Part shown: positions 42,226 through 51,780 of the stretch, piece by piece
How positions within the stretch are numbered: position 1 is the first letter of the stretch
Layout: each line of letters starts with the position of its first letter
DNA from: JAJEBT01 sp965221485
GTDB lineage: Bacteria > Pseudomonadota > Alphaproteobacteria > MPNO01 > UBA830
Reading direction: 5' to 3'
Length of the DNA: 64,000 bases
NCBI GenBank assembly: GCA_965221485.1
Contig: OZ244893.1
Span: 434,001 to 498,000, forward strand
Made by a program: the position numbers and the translations under genes
Notes under the pieces: model-generated
Told to the model about the DNA's origin: nothing
Databases searched by the model: none
The model's input: only the letters and a program-made list of their open reading frames with translations

Positions 42226-43899
42226 TCAATTGGCCTGCCGACGGAGGAACGACGGGATTTGCAGCATGTCGTGGTCGTTTTCCGTTTTGGATTGCGCAAT
42301 CCGGTCATCTGCATCCACACCTGACAGTGATCTCTGCCGCGATGTCGCCGGTGCATTGGCCGGATTTGGCGGTTTTTTTTCCGCGGCAACCTGTTCGGCG
42401 AGTGTCGATCCCGTTCGGATGTCGCGCTTTACACCGGACTTGACCCGCTCGAAGAAACCGGATCGCCGCCGGGCCGTGGCGGCGCCATCAGTCTCGGAGA
42501 TCGTCTCTGCCATGGTCGCGCCCTCAGCCCGCGAAGCGGCCGGGGCTTTCGCCGCAGCTTCCGCAGGTGCAGGCGGAATGAATGCGTCTCCCACGGTATG
42601 CGATGGCGTGCCTTCAGGGTCCGTGACGGAGGGAGATAAAGATCCGGGTGCTGTTACTTCCGGGGTCGCCGACCTTGCCTCGGCGGCGAGCGGAAGTGTG
42701 GTCTGCAGCGGCGGCGTGCTTTCCGTGGCTGCGGGACGGACCTGGTTCGTGTCGGAATCGGCCGGCTCCCTTGCCGCGACCACCGGGCGGTGCTCGGGCT
42801 CACGGGGACTGTCGGAGGACATGTCCAGACCCGCCATCCGGGGTTCTTCCAGATCCTCGGGTGCGGGCGCAAGTGACTGGCCCTGCACGATGGCGAGTTC
42901 AGGGGAGGGAGGCCTTGATCGCGAGGCAGCCCTGGTGTCCATTCCGGTCGCCACGATGGAAACCCGGATCCGACCATCCAGATTTGGATCCAGGGTCGAC
43001 CCGAAGATGGTATTGCTCTCGGGATCCACTTCTTCCGCGATTCGATTCGCTGCCTTGTCGATTTCAAACAGGGTCAGATCGGATCCCCCGGTGATGTTGA
43101 TGAGGACGCCCCGGGCACCTTCCATGGAGACATCGTCAAGAAGTGGATTGGACAAGGCCATTTCCGCAGCCGCGATATCCCTTCCTTCGCCTTCTGCCTC
43201 TCCGGTGCCCATGACGGCCTTGCCCATCTGGAACATGACCGTTCGGACATCCTCGAAGTCCAGATTGATCAGACCGGGGACCATCATCAGGTCTGTCACA
43301 TTGCGAACACCGGAATAGAGCACATCGTCGGCGATCCGGAATGCCTCGGCGAACGTTGTTTTTTCGGTCGCGATCCGGAACAGGTTCTGGTTCGGAATCA
43401 CGATCAGTGTGTCAACATATTCTTCCAGTTCCTCGATTCCGGCTTCTGCAATGCGCATCCGGTGACGCCCCTCGAACTGGAAGGGTTTGGTGGCCACGCC
43501 GACCGTCAAAATGCCCTGATCCCGGGCGAGACGGGCAATCACGGGCGCAGCACCTGTTCCGGTGCCCCCTCCCATTCCGGCAGCAATGAATACCATCTCG
43601 GAATTTTCGAAGGCGTCCGTCAGTTCCTCGGCCGCTTCCTCGGCCGCTGCGCGGCCGGCCTCCGGCTTTGATCCGGCACCCAGCCCCCTGGTGGTGCCTG
43701 CTGCGAGCTGGATTTTTCGCGGAGCCTGACTTTGTGCCAGTGACTGTGCATCCGTATTGGCAACAATAAACTCGACGCCGTTGAGTTGCGCCGCGATCAT
43801 GTTGTTGACCGCATTGCCGCCGCCCCCGCCCACACCAATCACGGAGATGCGGGGGATCCGCTCTTCATATAAATCCGGTACGGAAATGTTGATAGTCAT
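42226..43899 (-). CDS. ftsZ: Cell division protein FtsZ
   Basis: The tubulin homologue that builds the Z ring. Starting at ATG 43899, with a strong AAGGAGATCACA site, it has 557 residues. GTP-binding motifs GVGGGGGNAVNNMI near 22 and GGGTGTGAAPV at 110-120 are intact. The globular part ends near 320. About 220 residues of proline- and alanine-rich linker follow, far longer than in E. coli, and the conserved tail IPSFLRRQAN, which binds FtsA, closes the protein. An A8 run in the coding strand (42373-42380) lies in the linker. Confidence 0.97.
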   Translation of the reverse strand: MTINISVPDLYEERIPRISVIGVGGGGGNAVNNMIAAQLNGVEFIVANTDAQSLAQSQAPRKIQLAAGTTRGLGAGSKPEAGRAAAEEAAEELTDAFENSEMVFIAAGMGGGTGTGAAPVIARLARDQGILTVGVATKPFQFEGRHRMRIAEAGIEELEEYVDTLIVIPNQNLFRIATEKTTFAEAFRIADDVLYSGVRNVTDLMMVPGLINLDFEDVRTVMFQMGKAVMGTGEAEGEGRDIAAAEMALSNPLLDDVSMEGARGVLINITGGSDLTLFEIDKAANRIAEEVDPESNTIFGSTLDPNLDGRIRVSIVATGMDTRAASRSRPPSPELAIVQGQSLAPAPEDLEEPRMAGLDMSSDSPREPEHRPVVAAREPADSDTNQVRPAATESTPPLQTTLPLAAEARSATPEVTAPGSLSPSVTDPEGTPSHTVGDAFIPPAPAEAAAKAPAASRAEGATMAETISETDGAATARRRSGFFERVKSGVKRDIRTGSTLAEQVAAEKKPPNPANAPATSRQRSLSGVDADDRIAQSKTENDHDMLQIPSFLRRQAN

Positions 43900-43989
43900 T
43901 GTGATCTCCTTCTTGGGATCGTTTGGGAACGGCATTCCACACCCAACGCAGCACCCCCCTCATATGGTAATGTCGGGAAAGCTGACGCA

Positions 43990-44031
43990 CTATATAACCC
44001 ATATAAGGTGCATTTTAAAGTTGGTGTGCAA
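43990..44031 (-). promoter_or_regulatory. Possible ftsZ promoter region
   Basis: Minus-strand TTGCAC (44031-44026) is followed after 18-19 bases by TTATAT (44006-44001), and a second AT-rich TTATAT lies about 8 bases further on. It is the only A/T-rich stretch in the 215-bp ftsA-ftsZ gap. A dedicated ftsZ promoter here is known in several bacteria; here it is inferred from sequence alone. Confidence 0.3.
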
Positions 44032-44040
44032 TGCGCGGAA

Positions 44041-44079
44041 CGACGGTAGCGTACCGTCGGCCCATGACGGCCTGCGTCA
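44041..44079 (-). terminator. Two small hairpins after ftsA
   Basis: CGACGGTA (44041-44048) and TACCGTCG (44052-44059) pair perfectly around GCG. Next to it TGACG (44065-44069) pairs with CGTCA (44075-44079). Both sit just after the ftsA stop at 44115, upstream of the putative ftsZ promoter. No U-run follows, so any termination would be partial. Confidence 0.35.
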
Positions 44080-44114
44080 GCGGATCCTGTTCGTTTGATG
44101 CACGCTGTCATGTT

Positions 44115-45356
44115 TCAGAAACTCTCTCTCAGCCATTGCCCGAGGACCGCGAGTGGCCTGGTCCGGGTCTGTCGCCGCTTGCGGGTGATCTCTAGGTTGT
44201 CCGACGTCTTTTCGACGGCGTAACGGAGCAAACCGGCGCAGGTGGCGAATGCGGGGCCGCTGTTTGCTGCACCGACGCCGTTCAATCCGAGCGGCGGACG
44301 GACGGACACCTGCTTTTCAAGAACGCTCTCTGCCAGTCCGGAAAGATTGGGAACCTGTGATGCGCCTCCGGTCAGGACCACCGTCCGTCCGGCGATCATG
44401 CTCGTGCCGCTCATCTCGAGGCGTTCGCGCACCAGCTCGAAGGTTTCCTCGATACGCGGCCCCATAATGCCGATCAGCAGTGATTTCCGGACAGGAACCG
44501 TGTGATTGTCATCTTCGCCCAAGGGCCGCACTTCGATGGTTTCGTCATGTGCGGATGGTTCGGGAAGGGCGCTGCCATAGAGAATCTTGAGGCGTTCTGC
44601 GTCGTTGACGGACGTTGACAGGCCGCGGGCTATGTCATGGGTTATATTCTTGCCGCCGACAGGAACCGAATCGACGAAGATGACCTGCCCCTGGTAAAAT
44701 GTTGCGATCGTGGTGGTGCCGCCGCCCATGTCGATCAGCGTTACACCGAGATCCTTCTCGTCCTCATACAGGCAGGCGAGCCCGGACGCGTAGGGTGATA
44801 CCACCATGTCCTCGATGCCCAGATGACACCGGTCGACGCAGTTTTCGAGATTGCGGACAGCACTGGCCGAAGCAGCGGTCTGGTGGAAGCTTATTTCCAG
44901 AGCCTCGCCGAGCAGGTTACGCGGGTCACGGATGCCCCGGTCGCCGTCGATCACGTAGTCGACCGGGATCGAGTGCATCAGTTCCATATCTGCGGGTTGC
45001 TCACCACGAAGACTTCGCTGGTGGGCCATCGCAATGTGCGAATCCGCGATGACCTGACCGGAAACCGTGATCGTCGTCGGGACAATTCGGGACAGGAAAG
45101 TCCCCCCCGAAAGATTGACGAATACGGTCTCGATCCGTTCGTCTATGCTGTTCTCGGTTGCGGCGATAACGGTAGACACGGCCCGCTGGGCGGATTCCAT
45201 GTCGATGATAATACCGTTACCGATGCCTTCGGATTCCCTGTGCATCGCGCTCAGGACCCGAATGTCGCCATTGACGGTGACGTTGGCGACGAAACAGCAG
45301 ACCTTTGAACTGCCGACATCAACGGCGGCGACCAGGCCGCTTCGTAGCTTGCCCAC
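44115..45356 (-). CDS. ftsA: Cell division protein FtsA
   Basis: Actin-like protein that ties FtsZ to the membrane. The 413 residues show phosphate-1 AAVDVGSSKVCCFVA near 10, the MDMGGGTTTIATFYQ-like phosphate-2 stretch (LIDMGGGTTTIATF near 205), and the adenosine motif VVLTGGASQVP near 340. The C-terminal amphipathic helix ends PLAVLGQWLRESF. The start is GTG 45356; no ATG lies before the first motif. It follows ftsQ after 45 bp. Confidence 0.95.
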   Translation of the reverse strand: MGKLRSGLVAAVDVGSSKVCCFVANVTVNGDIRVLSAMHRESEGIGNGIIIDMESAQRAVSTVIAATENSIDERIETVFVNLSGGTFLSRIVPTTITVSGQVIADSHIAMAHQRSLRGEQPADMELMHSIPVDYVIDGDRGIRDPRNLLGEALEISFHQTAASASAVRNLENCVDRCHLGIEDMVVSPYASGLACLYEDEKDLGVTLIDMGGGTTTIATFYQGQVIFVDSVPVGGKNITHDIARGLSTSVNDAERLKILYGSALPEPSAHDETIEVRPLGEDDNHTVPVRKSLLIGIMGPRIEETFELVRERLEMSGTSMIAGRTVVLTGGASQVPNLSGLAESVLEKQVSVRPPLGLNGVGAANSGPAFATCAGLLRYAVEKTSDNLEITRKRRQTRTRPLAVLGQWLRESF

Positions 45357-45401
45357 GTCACCGGGCCCTTGGGGATTGCTGGACCAACTGAACTTTGCGC
45401 A

Positions 45402-46256
45402 TCATGTTGCTCTCGCTTTGGGAGGCTTCGGTTTGGAGATTTCGGGGATGTTCCCGGGGACGATCCGGACCGGGAATTTGTCTGACTGGCGCATATCGAT
45501 CGACAACAGCCGATCGAGAAGCTTGTGGTCGCGTTGAAACCCGGCGAGTTTCCGCCATGCGCTCAAGGGATCCTTCTCGGGCAGGGCCACCGTGACATCA
45601 TTGCCGAGCCGGAGATTCCAGCGCCGCCCGCCGATACGTTCCGCTGACGTCACAAGTTTTTTCAGTTCCGGTTCCCGGGAAAGCATGTCCAGAAGCGCCG
45701 CGCCGTGCCTGGGTGCATCGGCTCCGGTCAAAAGCAGGAACCTGCCTGCATCTGATGGCAGCGGCGCCCTGATCACCTCGCCGTCCTCATCAACAAGGAC
45801 CGTGTCGTTGTCATGTGTCCACAACGCGATTGGTCGCCGTTCAAGGATGGAGACGACCAGGATGTTCGGGAAATGCCTCTGCACCGAGGCGTATTTGACA
45901 TAGGGCAGCGCCTCCAGGCGCTGGCGTGCCGCCTCCAGAGATACGGCGAAAATTGGGCTGCCGGCGGAGATCTGCAGGGCCTTCCGTATATTGGCCACGG
46001 ATGCGTTGCGGCGTCCCTGCAGGTAAATCCGCTCTACGCGGAAACCCGCCTTTGCCAGCTGTAGCGCAATGCTGTCTGCCACCGAGCCCGCAAGAACGAC
46101 TGGCCAGGGGGTTTGCGCCAGTCCTGCCATCAGACCCAGTACGAGTACAGCCATGGCGATGCGTCGCAGCATGCGCGTGCGCCGGGGAAGCGGCCGTCGG
46201 ACCGGGGCGCGGTCTGACCGGTCCAGAGACTGCCTGACGATGGTCAGCCATCGCAT
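45402..46256 (-). CDS. ftsQ: Cell division protein FtsQ
   Basis: Bitopic protein that links early and late divisome parts. From ATG 46256 it has 284 residues: a basic cytoplasmic start (RRPLPRRTRMLRR), one membrane segment near 36-54, then a POTRA domain (FRVERIYLQGRRNASVANI) and the FtsQ beta domain with RRPIALW near 150. The start overlaps ddl by 13 bp. A slightly longer start at 46280 lies further inside ddl. Confidence 0.92.
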   Translation of the reverse strand: MRWLTIVRQSLDRSDRAPVRRPLPRRTRMLRRIAMAVLVLGLMAGLAQTPWPVVLAGSVADSIALQLAKAGFRVERIYLQGRRNASVANIRKALQISAGSPIFAVSLEAARQRLEALPYVKYASVQRHFPNILVVSILERRPIALWTHDNDTVLVDEDGEVIRAPLPSDAGRFLLLTGADAPRHGAALLDMLSREPELKKLVTSAERIGGRRWNLRLGNDVTVALPEKDPLSAWRKLAGFQRDHKLLDRLLSIDMRQSDKFPVRIVPGNIPEISKPKPPKARAT

Positions 46257-47161
46257 GAGGCTTGCTCCACCATCCAGCACACAAGGTCAACAAACGAGAG
46301 TCCCGTCTGGGCTGCCGCCTCGGGAACCAGGGATAACGGGGTCATGCCGGGTTGCGTGTTGACTTCGAGAAGATGAAGCCCGTCGGTTCCCGGGATGCTG
46401 TCATCAAACCGGAAATCTGATCGCGATGCACCCCGACAGCCGAGCACATCATGGGCCCGAACCGCATAGGTCATCGCAGCTTCGAAGACCGCGTCCGGGA
46501 TCGGGGCAGGAAGCAGATGATCGGCTTGCCCGTCCGAATATTTTGACCGGTAGTCGTAAAACCGGCCCCTGGGCCTGATTTCTGTGACACCAAGAGCCCG
46601 GTCGCCGAGAACGCTGACGGTCAATTCGCGGCCGGGAATATAGCTCTCGATCATGATCCGTTCGCCAAATCCCCATATCCGGTCGTCAAGTCCGGCCAGA
46701 TCCGCCTCGTTGCGCACGATCTCAACGCCGACGCTGGAACCCTGGTTGAGAGGTTTGATGACGAATGGCGGCGACAGTTTCTGCCAGCAGCCGTCATGCC
46801 TGGTTGCGATCCTGTGCGGAGGGCAGGGAATTCCTGCGGCTTCGAACAGTTGCTTGGCCATCGGCTTGTCCATGCCGAGAGCGGAAGCAAGCACGCCTGA
46901 ATGGGTGTAGGGAACGCCAAGGCATTCCAGGACGCCCTGTATGCACCCGTCTTCACCATAGCGTCCGTGGAGCGCGTTGAAGATCACGTCGGGCAGTGGT
47001 TCGAGATGATCCAGCAGGACGCGCAGATCGCGGATAACATCGATCGTACGGACATCAAATCCCGCTTTATCGAGGGCGGCGGCGATCTGGCGGCCGCTGC
47101 TGAGCGAGACGTCCCGCTCTTCCGACCACCCCCCCATCAGGACGGCAACGGACCGAGCCAT
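46244..47161 (-). CDS. ddl: D-alanine--D-alanine ligase
   Basis: ATP-grasp enzyme that makes the D-Ala-D-Ala dipeptide. From ATG 47161 it has 305 residues: MGGWSEERDVSLSSG near residue 9 as in DdlB, NALHGRYGEDG near 62, FVIKPLNQGSSVGVE near 138, and the Mg site LEVNTQPGMT near 275. The start overlaps the murB stop by one base (TGATG). It sits in the normal dcw position between murB and ftsQ. Confidence 0.95.
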   Translation of the reverse strand: MARSVAVLMGGWSEERDVSLSSGRQIAAALDKAGFDVRTIDVIRDLRVLLDHLEPLPDVIFNALHGRYGEDGCIQGVLECLGVPYTHSGVLASALGMDKPMAKQLFEAAGIPCPPHRIATRHDGCWQKLSPPFVIKPLNQGSSVGVEIVRNEADLAGLDDRIWGFGERIMIESYIPGRELTVSVLGDRALGVTEIRPRGRFYDYRSKYSDGQADHLLPAPIPDAVFEAAMTYAVRAHDVLGCRGASRSDFRFDDSIPGTDGLHLLEVNTQPGMTPLSLVPEAAAQTGLSFVDLVCWMVEQASCDG

Positions 47162-48090
47162 CAGGTCGCCCCGCCGGTTTGTCGAATGCCCAGCCGACGA
47201 ATTTCCCATTCGAGGAGAATCCCGGTCCGGGCTTCAACGCGTGTTCTGATTTCCTCTCCGAGGTTCTCGAGATCCGCGGCAGTTGCAGTGCCGTCATTGA
47301 CGAGAAAATTGCAGTGCAGCGAGGAGACAGAGGCCCCGCCGACTTGCAGAGACCGGCATCCGGCTGCCTCGATCAGTTGCCAGGCCTTTTGCCCCGGAGG
47401 ATTCCGGAACGTCGAGCCGCCGGTTCGGGTCTGGACAGGTTGGGTCGCCCGTCTCTGGTCCTGGATGGTGTCCATTTGTTTGGAAATCCGGGACGAGGAG
47501 CCGTGCTCGCCTTCAAGGCGGGCCGCAACAAATATCCAGTCTTCCGGAACGGCGCATTGGCGGTATGACAGCCCCAGTTCGCGCGCGTTCAGTTCGTGAA
47601 GGCGGCCCGAGCGATCCAGGGCCGAGGCGGCCAAAATGACATCGGAGATTTCGCGGCCGTAGGCCCCGGCGTTCATTCGTAAGGCGCCGCCAATCGTGCC
47701 GGGGATACCGGACAGGAATTCCAGACCGGCGACCTCGCGATCGAGACAGGCCCGGGCAACGGTCAGGTTGACAGCACCTGCCCCTGCGGAAACAGTCGTT
47801 TTCCTGATACGGATGGCAGAAAATCCCTTGCCAAGGACAATGACGACACCGGCAATGCCACCGTCGCGTATCAGGACATTGGCACCGAGGCCAATAACTG
47901 TGATGCTGATGGTCGGGTCGAGCGCTGCGAGAAACGCTGCGAGATCGTCCTGATCCTCGGGGCGGTAAAGCACCTCAGCATTCCCGCCCGTGCGAAACCA
48001 GCTCAGTCCGGTGAGCGGGGCGTCTGTCTCCACCTGTCCGCGAACCGCGGGAAGACGGCTCATTAGGCACGACCTGACGGCGACAGACAT
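47161..48090 (-). CDS. murB: UDP-N-acetylenolpyruvoylglucosamine reductase
   Basis: FAD enzyme that makes UDP-MurNAc. From ATG 48090 it has 309 residues. Marks are LSWFRTGGNAEVL near 28, GLGANVLIRDGG near 68, SGIPGTIGGALRMNAGAYG near 128, and GGSTFRNPPGQKAWQLIE near 225 with the conserved Ser of type II enzymes. ATG 48090 lies 2 bp after the murC stop; an alternative upstream start would overlap murC by 40 bp. Confidence 0.95.
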   Translation of the reverse strand: MSVAVRSCLMSRLPAVRGQVETDAPLTGLSWFRTGGNAEVLYRPEDQDDLAAFLAALDPTISITVIGLGANVLIRDGGIAGVVIVLGKGFSAIRIRKTTVSAGAGAVNLTVARACLDREVAGLEFLSGIPGTIGGALRMNAGAYGREISDVILAASALDRSGRLHELNARELGLSYRQCAVPEDWIFVAARLEGEHGSSSRISKQMDTIQDQRRATQPVQTRTGGSTFRNPPGQKAWQLIEAAGCRSLQVGGASVSSLHCNFLVNDGTATAADLENLGEEIRTRVEARTGILLEWEIRRLGIRQTGGAT

Positions 48091-48092
48091 CG

Positions 48093-49532
48093 TCAGACAC
48101 CCCCTTGCATGGCGGTCTGTTCCACGTCCCACAGCCGGGCGAGAGCCCCTGGCAGGCTATGAGCCCACTGGGTGATGCTGCCGGCTCCGAGGAAGATGAC
48201 CAGATCGCCGGGGCTGGCGATACCGGCAATCAGGCCGGGCAGTTCGGTCGGATCGGTCAGGGACACGACGTCCCGGTGACCACGCGATCTCAGGCCGTCA
48301 ATCAGCGTCGCCTGGCTGATGCCGGGTAATGCTTCCTCTCCGGCCGAATAGATCGGACTGACGATCACGGTGTCGGCATCATTGAAGCAGGTGCAGAAGG
48401 ACTCGAACAGATGGGCCACGCGCGAGTAGCGATGCGGTTGCACCACAGCGATGATTTTTCCACTGCTGCTCACACGTGCTGCACCGAGAACGGCCGAGAT
48501 TTCGACCGGATGGTGGCCGTAGTCGTCGATGATGGTCACACCGCCGACGGTACCGGTGCGCGTGAAACGCCTCCGGACACCGCTGAAGTCGGCGAGGGCA
48601 GACCGGACCGTGTCCATGTCAATTCCCAGCTCCCGGGCGATGGCGACTGCAGCCAGTGCATTGCGAACGTTGTGCTCGCCGACCATCGGGATCTCGAAGA
48701 CGCCGTGTTCGTTCCGCCGACCTGTCACATGGTCCGTTGCAAGGAGCCGGAAACGTGAACCGGAGGCATCGATCTGGATGTTTGCAGCCCGAAAATCGGC
48801 TTGCGGACTGAAGCCATAGGTCACGATTCGGCGGTCCGTAATGCGGGAAATCAGGGCCTGCACGTCCGGATCATCTATGCAAAGTGTGGCAAATCCGTAG
48901 AACGGAATGTTCTGGATGAATGAGACAAATGCGTCCTTCAGTGAAGCGAAGTCGCCATAGTGATCAAGATGCTCGGGATCGATATTGGTCGTGACCGCGA
49001 TCGTTGCCGGAAGCTTGACGAAGGTGCCGTCCGATTCGTCCGCTTCAACGACAATCCAGTCGCCGGTTCCGAGGCGGGCGTTGGTTCCATAGGCATTGAT
49101 AATGCCGCCGTTGATGATCGTGGGATCGAAACGCCCGGCGTCAAGGACCGCGGCGATGATCGAAGTCGTCGTTGTCTTGCCGTGGGTTCCGGCCACCGCG
49201 ATGGCCCATTTGAGCTGCATGATTTCTGCGAGCATCTCGGCGCGCGGCACCACCGGTATGAGTTCGGACCGTGCCTTGACGACCTCGGGATTGTCCGGCC
49301 GGATGGCCGAGGAGGCGACCACTACAGACGCGTCGCGGAGATTGGCAGGGTCATGGCCGATTGCAATGTCGATCCCGAGAGTCCGGAGCCTTCGTATGTT
49401 GGCGCTGTCATTGACATCGCTTCCACTGACGCTGTAACCGAGGTTGAGGAGGATTTCGGCAATTCCGCTCATGCCGATTCCGCCAATTCCGATGAAATGG
49501 ATCGTTCCGATATCGAAGGGCAGCTGTCTCAT
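48093..49532 (-). CDS. murC: UDP-N-acetylmuramate--L-alanine ligase
   Basis: Adds L-Ala to UDP-MurNAc. The 479 residues from ATG 49532 begin with FIGIGGIGMSGIAEILLNLG, the MurC Rossmann motif. The ATP loop VAGTHGKTTTTS lies near 113. EADESDGTF near 168, and DDYGHHPVE near 335 follow. The start overlaps the murG stop (ATGA). Confidence 0.96.
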   Translation of the reverse strand: MRQLPFDIGTIHFIGIGGIGMSGIAEILLNLGYSVSGSDVNDSANIRRLRTLGIDIAIGHDPANLRDASVVVASSAIRPDNPEVVKARSELIPVVPRAEMLAEIMQLKWAIAVAGTHGKTTTTSIIAAVLDAGRFDPTIINGGIINAYGTNARLGTGDWIVVEADESDGTFVKLPATIAVTTNIDPEHLDHYGDFASLKDAFVSFIQNIPFYGFATLCIDDPDVQALISRITDRRIVTYGFSPQADFRAANIQIDASGSRFRLLATDHVTGRRNEHGVFEIPMVGEHNVRNALAAVAIARELGIDMDTVRSALADFSGVRRRFTRTGTVGGVTIIDDYGHHPVEISAVLGAARVSSSGKIIAVVQPHRYSRVAHLFESFCTCFNDADTVIVSPIYSAGEEALPGISQATLIDGLRSRGHRDVVSLTDPTELPGLIAGIASPGDLVIFLGAGSITQWAHSLPGALARLWDVEQTAMQGGV

Positions 49533-50665
49533 GACGCGCGCTCCGGGTCGCCGGAACAATGCCGGTCGACACCCAGGATCGTTTCGAGGCGGTCTACCAG
49601 GGCACAGGCAGCATTCCGCCCTCCGATCCTGTGCATGGCTCCAGCGGCTTCCACCAACGCCTGCGGCTTCCTGATCAGTTCCGTCAGTCGGGCTGCCAGG
49701 GTTTCGGCAGTGAACGAAGCCGCAGGCATGAGCCAGGCGCCGCCCTGCCGTTCCACCGCTTGCGCGTTCAGGGTCTGGTGGTCGGCCGCGGCATGTGGAT
49801 AGGGGACCAGTATGGACGGACGACCGGCTTCGGCCAGTTCGGCGACCGTGGAGGCACCCGACCGGGAAATGACCAGGTGACAGGCTGCCATATGCTGCGG
49901 CATGTCATTGAAAAACGTTTCGAGCCTGGCCTTGAGACCGATTTCGGAATAGCGGGCCCGGACCCCGTCGAGATCTTCGGGCCGGCATTGCTGCGTGATC
50001 GCGAGCCGCGCCCGACAGTCTTCTGGCAACCTCGATAGAGCGTCCGGAACAATCTCGCTGAAAATTCGGGCGCCCTGGCTCCCGCCAAGCACAAGCAGCC
50101 CGAACGTGCCGTCAACGGGCAGGGCGTATGGGATCTTGCGAATATCCCCGAAGCCGATGCGCACAGGGTTTCCGGTCACGAAGGACCTGGCCTGCTGACC
50201 AGGTGTAAGCCCTGCAGTGTGTTCGAAGGACAACGCGATTCCGGTGACCCGGGAAGCAACCAAACGGTTGCCCAGGCCGAGGAGGGCATTCTGTTCATGA
50301 ATCAGGCTGGGGAGGCGCCGGAGGATGGCTGCAAGCACTGTGGGTACCGATGGATATCCGCCAAACCCGATAACACCGGCCGCATTGGCCTGAGCCAGCA
50401 GTTTCCATGCCCGGATTGTCGACAGCAACAGGGAGAATCCGCCTCGCAGTTTCCCGACGATCCCACCCCCGGGGCGCAGTATGTTCAGCCGATAGACGCG
50501 AACAGAGGGCGGGAGCGGCCCCACATCGATGCCGCGGGGGTCGGTTGCGAGGCAAACCGGATAGCCCCGGCGCAACAGTTCCTCGGCGACAGCGAGCGCG
50601 GGGAAGACATGCCCGCCGGTACCACCCGAGGCGAGAACGATGGGATTCGGGCCTGACATCTTCAT
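49529..50665 (-). CDS. murG: UDP-GlcNAc:lipid I N-acetylglucosaminyltransferase
   Basis: Makes lipid II at the inner face of the membrane. From ATG 50665 it has 378 residues of GT28 fold: ASGGTGGHVFPALAVAEEL near 10, GFGGYPSVP near 95, HEQNALLGLGNR near 120, and ISRSGASTVAEL near 265 with PYPHAAADHQTLNA near 288. Its start overlaps ftsW (ATGA). Confidence 0.95.
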   Translation of the reverse strand: MKMSGPNPIVLASGGTGGHVFPALAVAEELLRRGYPVCLATDPRGIDVGPLPPSVRVYRLNILRPGGGIVGKLRGGFSLLLSTIRAWKLLAQANAAGVIGFGGYPSVPTVLAAILRRLPSLIHEQNALLGLGNRLVASRVTGIALSFEHTAGLTPGQQARSFVTGNPVRIGFGDIRKIPYALPVDGTFGLLVLGGSQGARIFSEIVPDALSRLPEDCRARLAITQQCRPEDLDGVRARYSEIGLKARLETFFNDMPQHMAACHLVISRSGASTVAELAEAGRPSILVPYPHAAADHQTLNAQAVERQGGAWLMPAASFTAETLAARLTELIRKPQALVEAAGAMHRIGGRNAACALVDRLETILGVDRHCSGDPERAS

Positions 50666-51780
50666 ACACCCGGTGCCGGCCGCCGCCGGGTCAGGGCCAG
50701 CAGAAAGCCGACGCACAAGCCCATGGCGATCAGGGAGGAGCCGCCGTAACTCACAAATGGAAGGGTCATTCCCTTGGTCGGCAGAAGCCGCAAGGTTGAG
50801 CCCATGTTGATAATGGCCTGCAATCCGAACTGGATCATCAGGCCGGAAGCGGCGACGAACACGAACAGATCACTGGTTTGCAGGATCCGTGACATGCTGC
50901 GTATCAGCACGAACACGAACAGAAGCAGGATAACAAGGCAGGTGAGGACACCGAACTCTTCTCCTGCAACGGCAAATACGAAATCCGAATGAGCGTCCGG
51001 CAGATACCACTTTACGGTTCCTTCGCCCGGGCCCCGCCCGAGGAGGCCGCCATTCACGAACGCTTCGAGAGACCGGTCGATCTGGTAGCTGTTGCCGGAC
51101 GAGGGATCGAGGAAGCGGTCGATCCGGCTGGCGACATGTGGCAGCGTTCCGTAGGCGGTGATCATGAGACCGACGCCAAGCACCAGCAGGAACATCACCC
51201 AGAATACGGGCAACCCGGCAAGAAAGAACTGGGCGCTCCAGACCGCTGCGATGATGATCGACATGCCGACATCGGGCTGCAGCAGCAGCATGCCGATCAG
51301 CATCCCGAAAAGGCCTATGGACACCAGATTGCCAACTGGAAGCTCGCCGGTTCGTGACGCGGCGAACAGCCAGGCGGCGACAACAGCGAAGGCCGGTTTG
51401 ATGAACTCGGACGGCTGCATGGACAGAAAACCCAGACTGATCCAGCGCCGGGCTCCACGACTTTCGGTCCCGATGAAAAACGTTGCGACGACCAGGGCCG
51501 CAAATACCAGAAGGACGATGACGGCTGCCCTGAGCACGCCTTGCGGGGAGAGCAGTGACGCGCCCAGCATGGCCACCACGGCAACGGGGACGTAAATCAG
51601 CTGACGGCGGGCAAAATAGAAATAGTCGAGATTGTATCGCTCTGCGATCGACGGGCTGGCGGCGAGCGCCATGATGAGTCCGAACGCGATCAGCCCGACG
51701 ATGGCCGCAAGCATCCATCGATCCACTGTCCACCACCATTTTCCGATGATCGACACGTCTGTGCGGGCAAACGCCGTCAC
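50662..51780 (-). CDS. ftsW: Lipid II polymerase / division protein FtsW
   Basis: SEDS-family glycosyltransferase of the divisome, paired with FtsI. The 372 residues have about ten membrane helices, with GARRWISLG near 110, the LSMQPSEFIKPAF after it, and LPFVSYGGSSLIA near 343, the SEDS signature. GTG 51780 overlaps the murD stop (GTGA). Position between murD and murG separates it from RodA at 9294. Confidence 0.95.
   Translation of the reverse strand: MTAFARTDVSIIGKWWWTVDRWMLAAIVGLIAFGLIMALAASPSIAERYNLDYFYFARRQLIYVPVAVVAMLGASLLSPQGVLRAAVIVLLVFAALVVATFFIGTESRGARRWISLGFLSMQPSEFIKPAFAVVAAWLFAASRTGELPVGNLVSIGLFGMLIGMLLLQPDVGMSIIIAAVWSAQFFLAGLPVFWVMFLLVLGVGLMITAYGTLPHVASRIDRFLDPSSGNSYQIDRSLEAFVNGGLLGRGPGEGTVKWYLPDAHSDFVFAVAGEEFGVLTCLVILLLFVFVLIRSMSRILQTSDLFVFVAASGLMIQFGLQAIINMGSTLRLLPTKGMTLPFVSYGGSSLIAMGLCVGFLLALTRRRPAPGV

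Noticed and set aside
42373..42380. A8 run in ftsZ as a programmed frameshift
   Set aside because: The frame continues normally to the conserved tail and no alternative product is evident; kept only as a slippage note.
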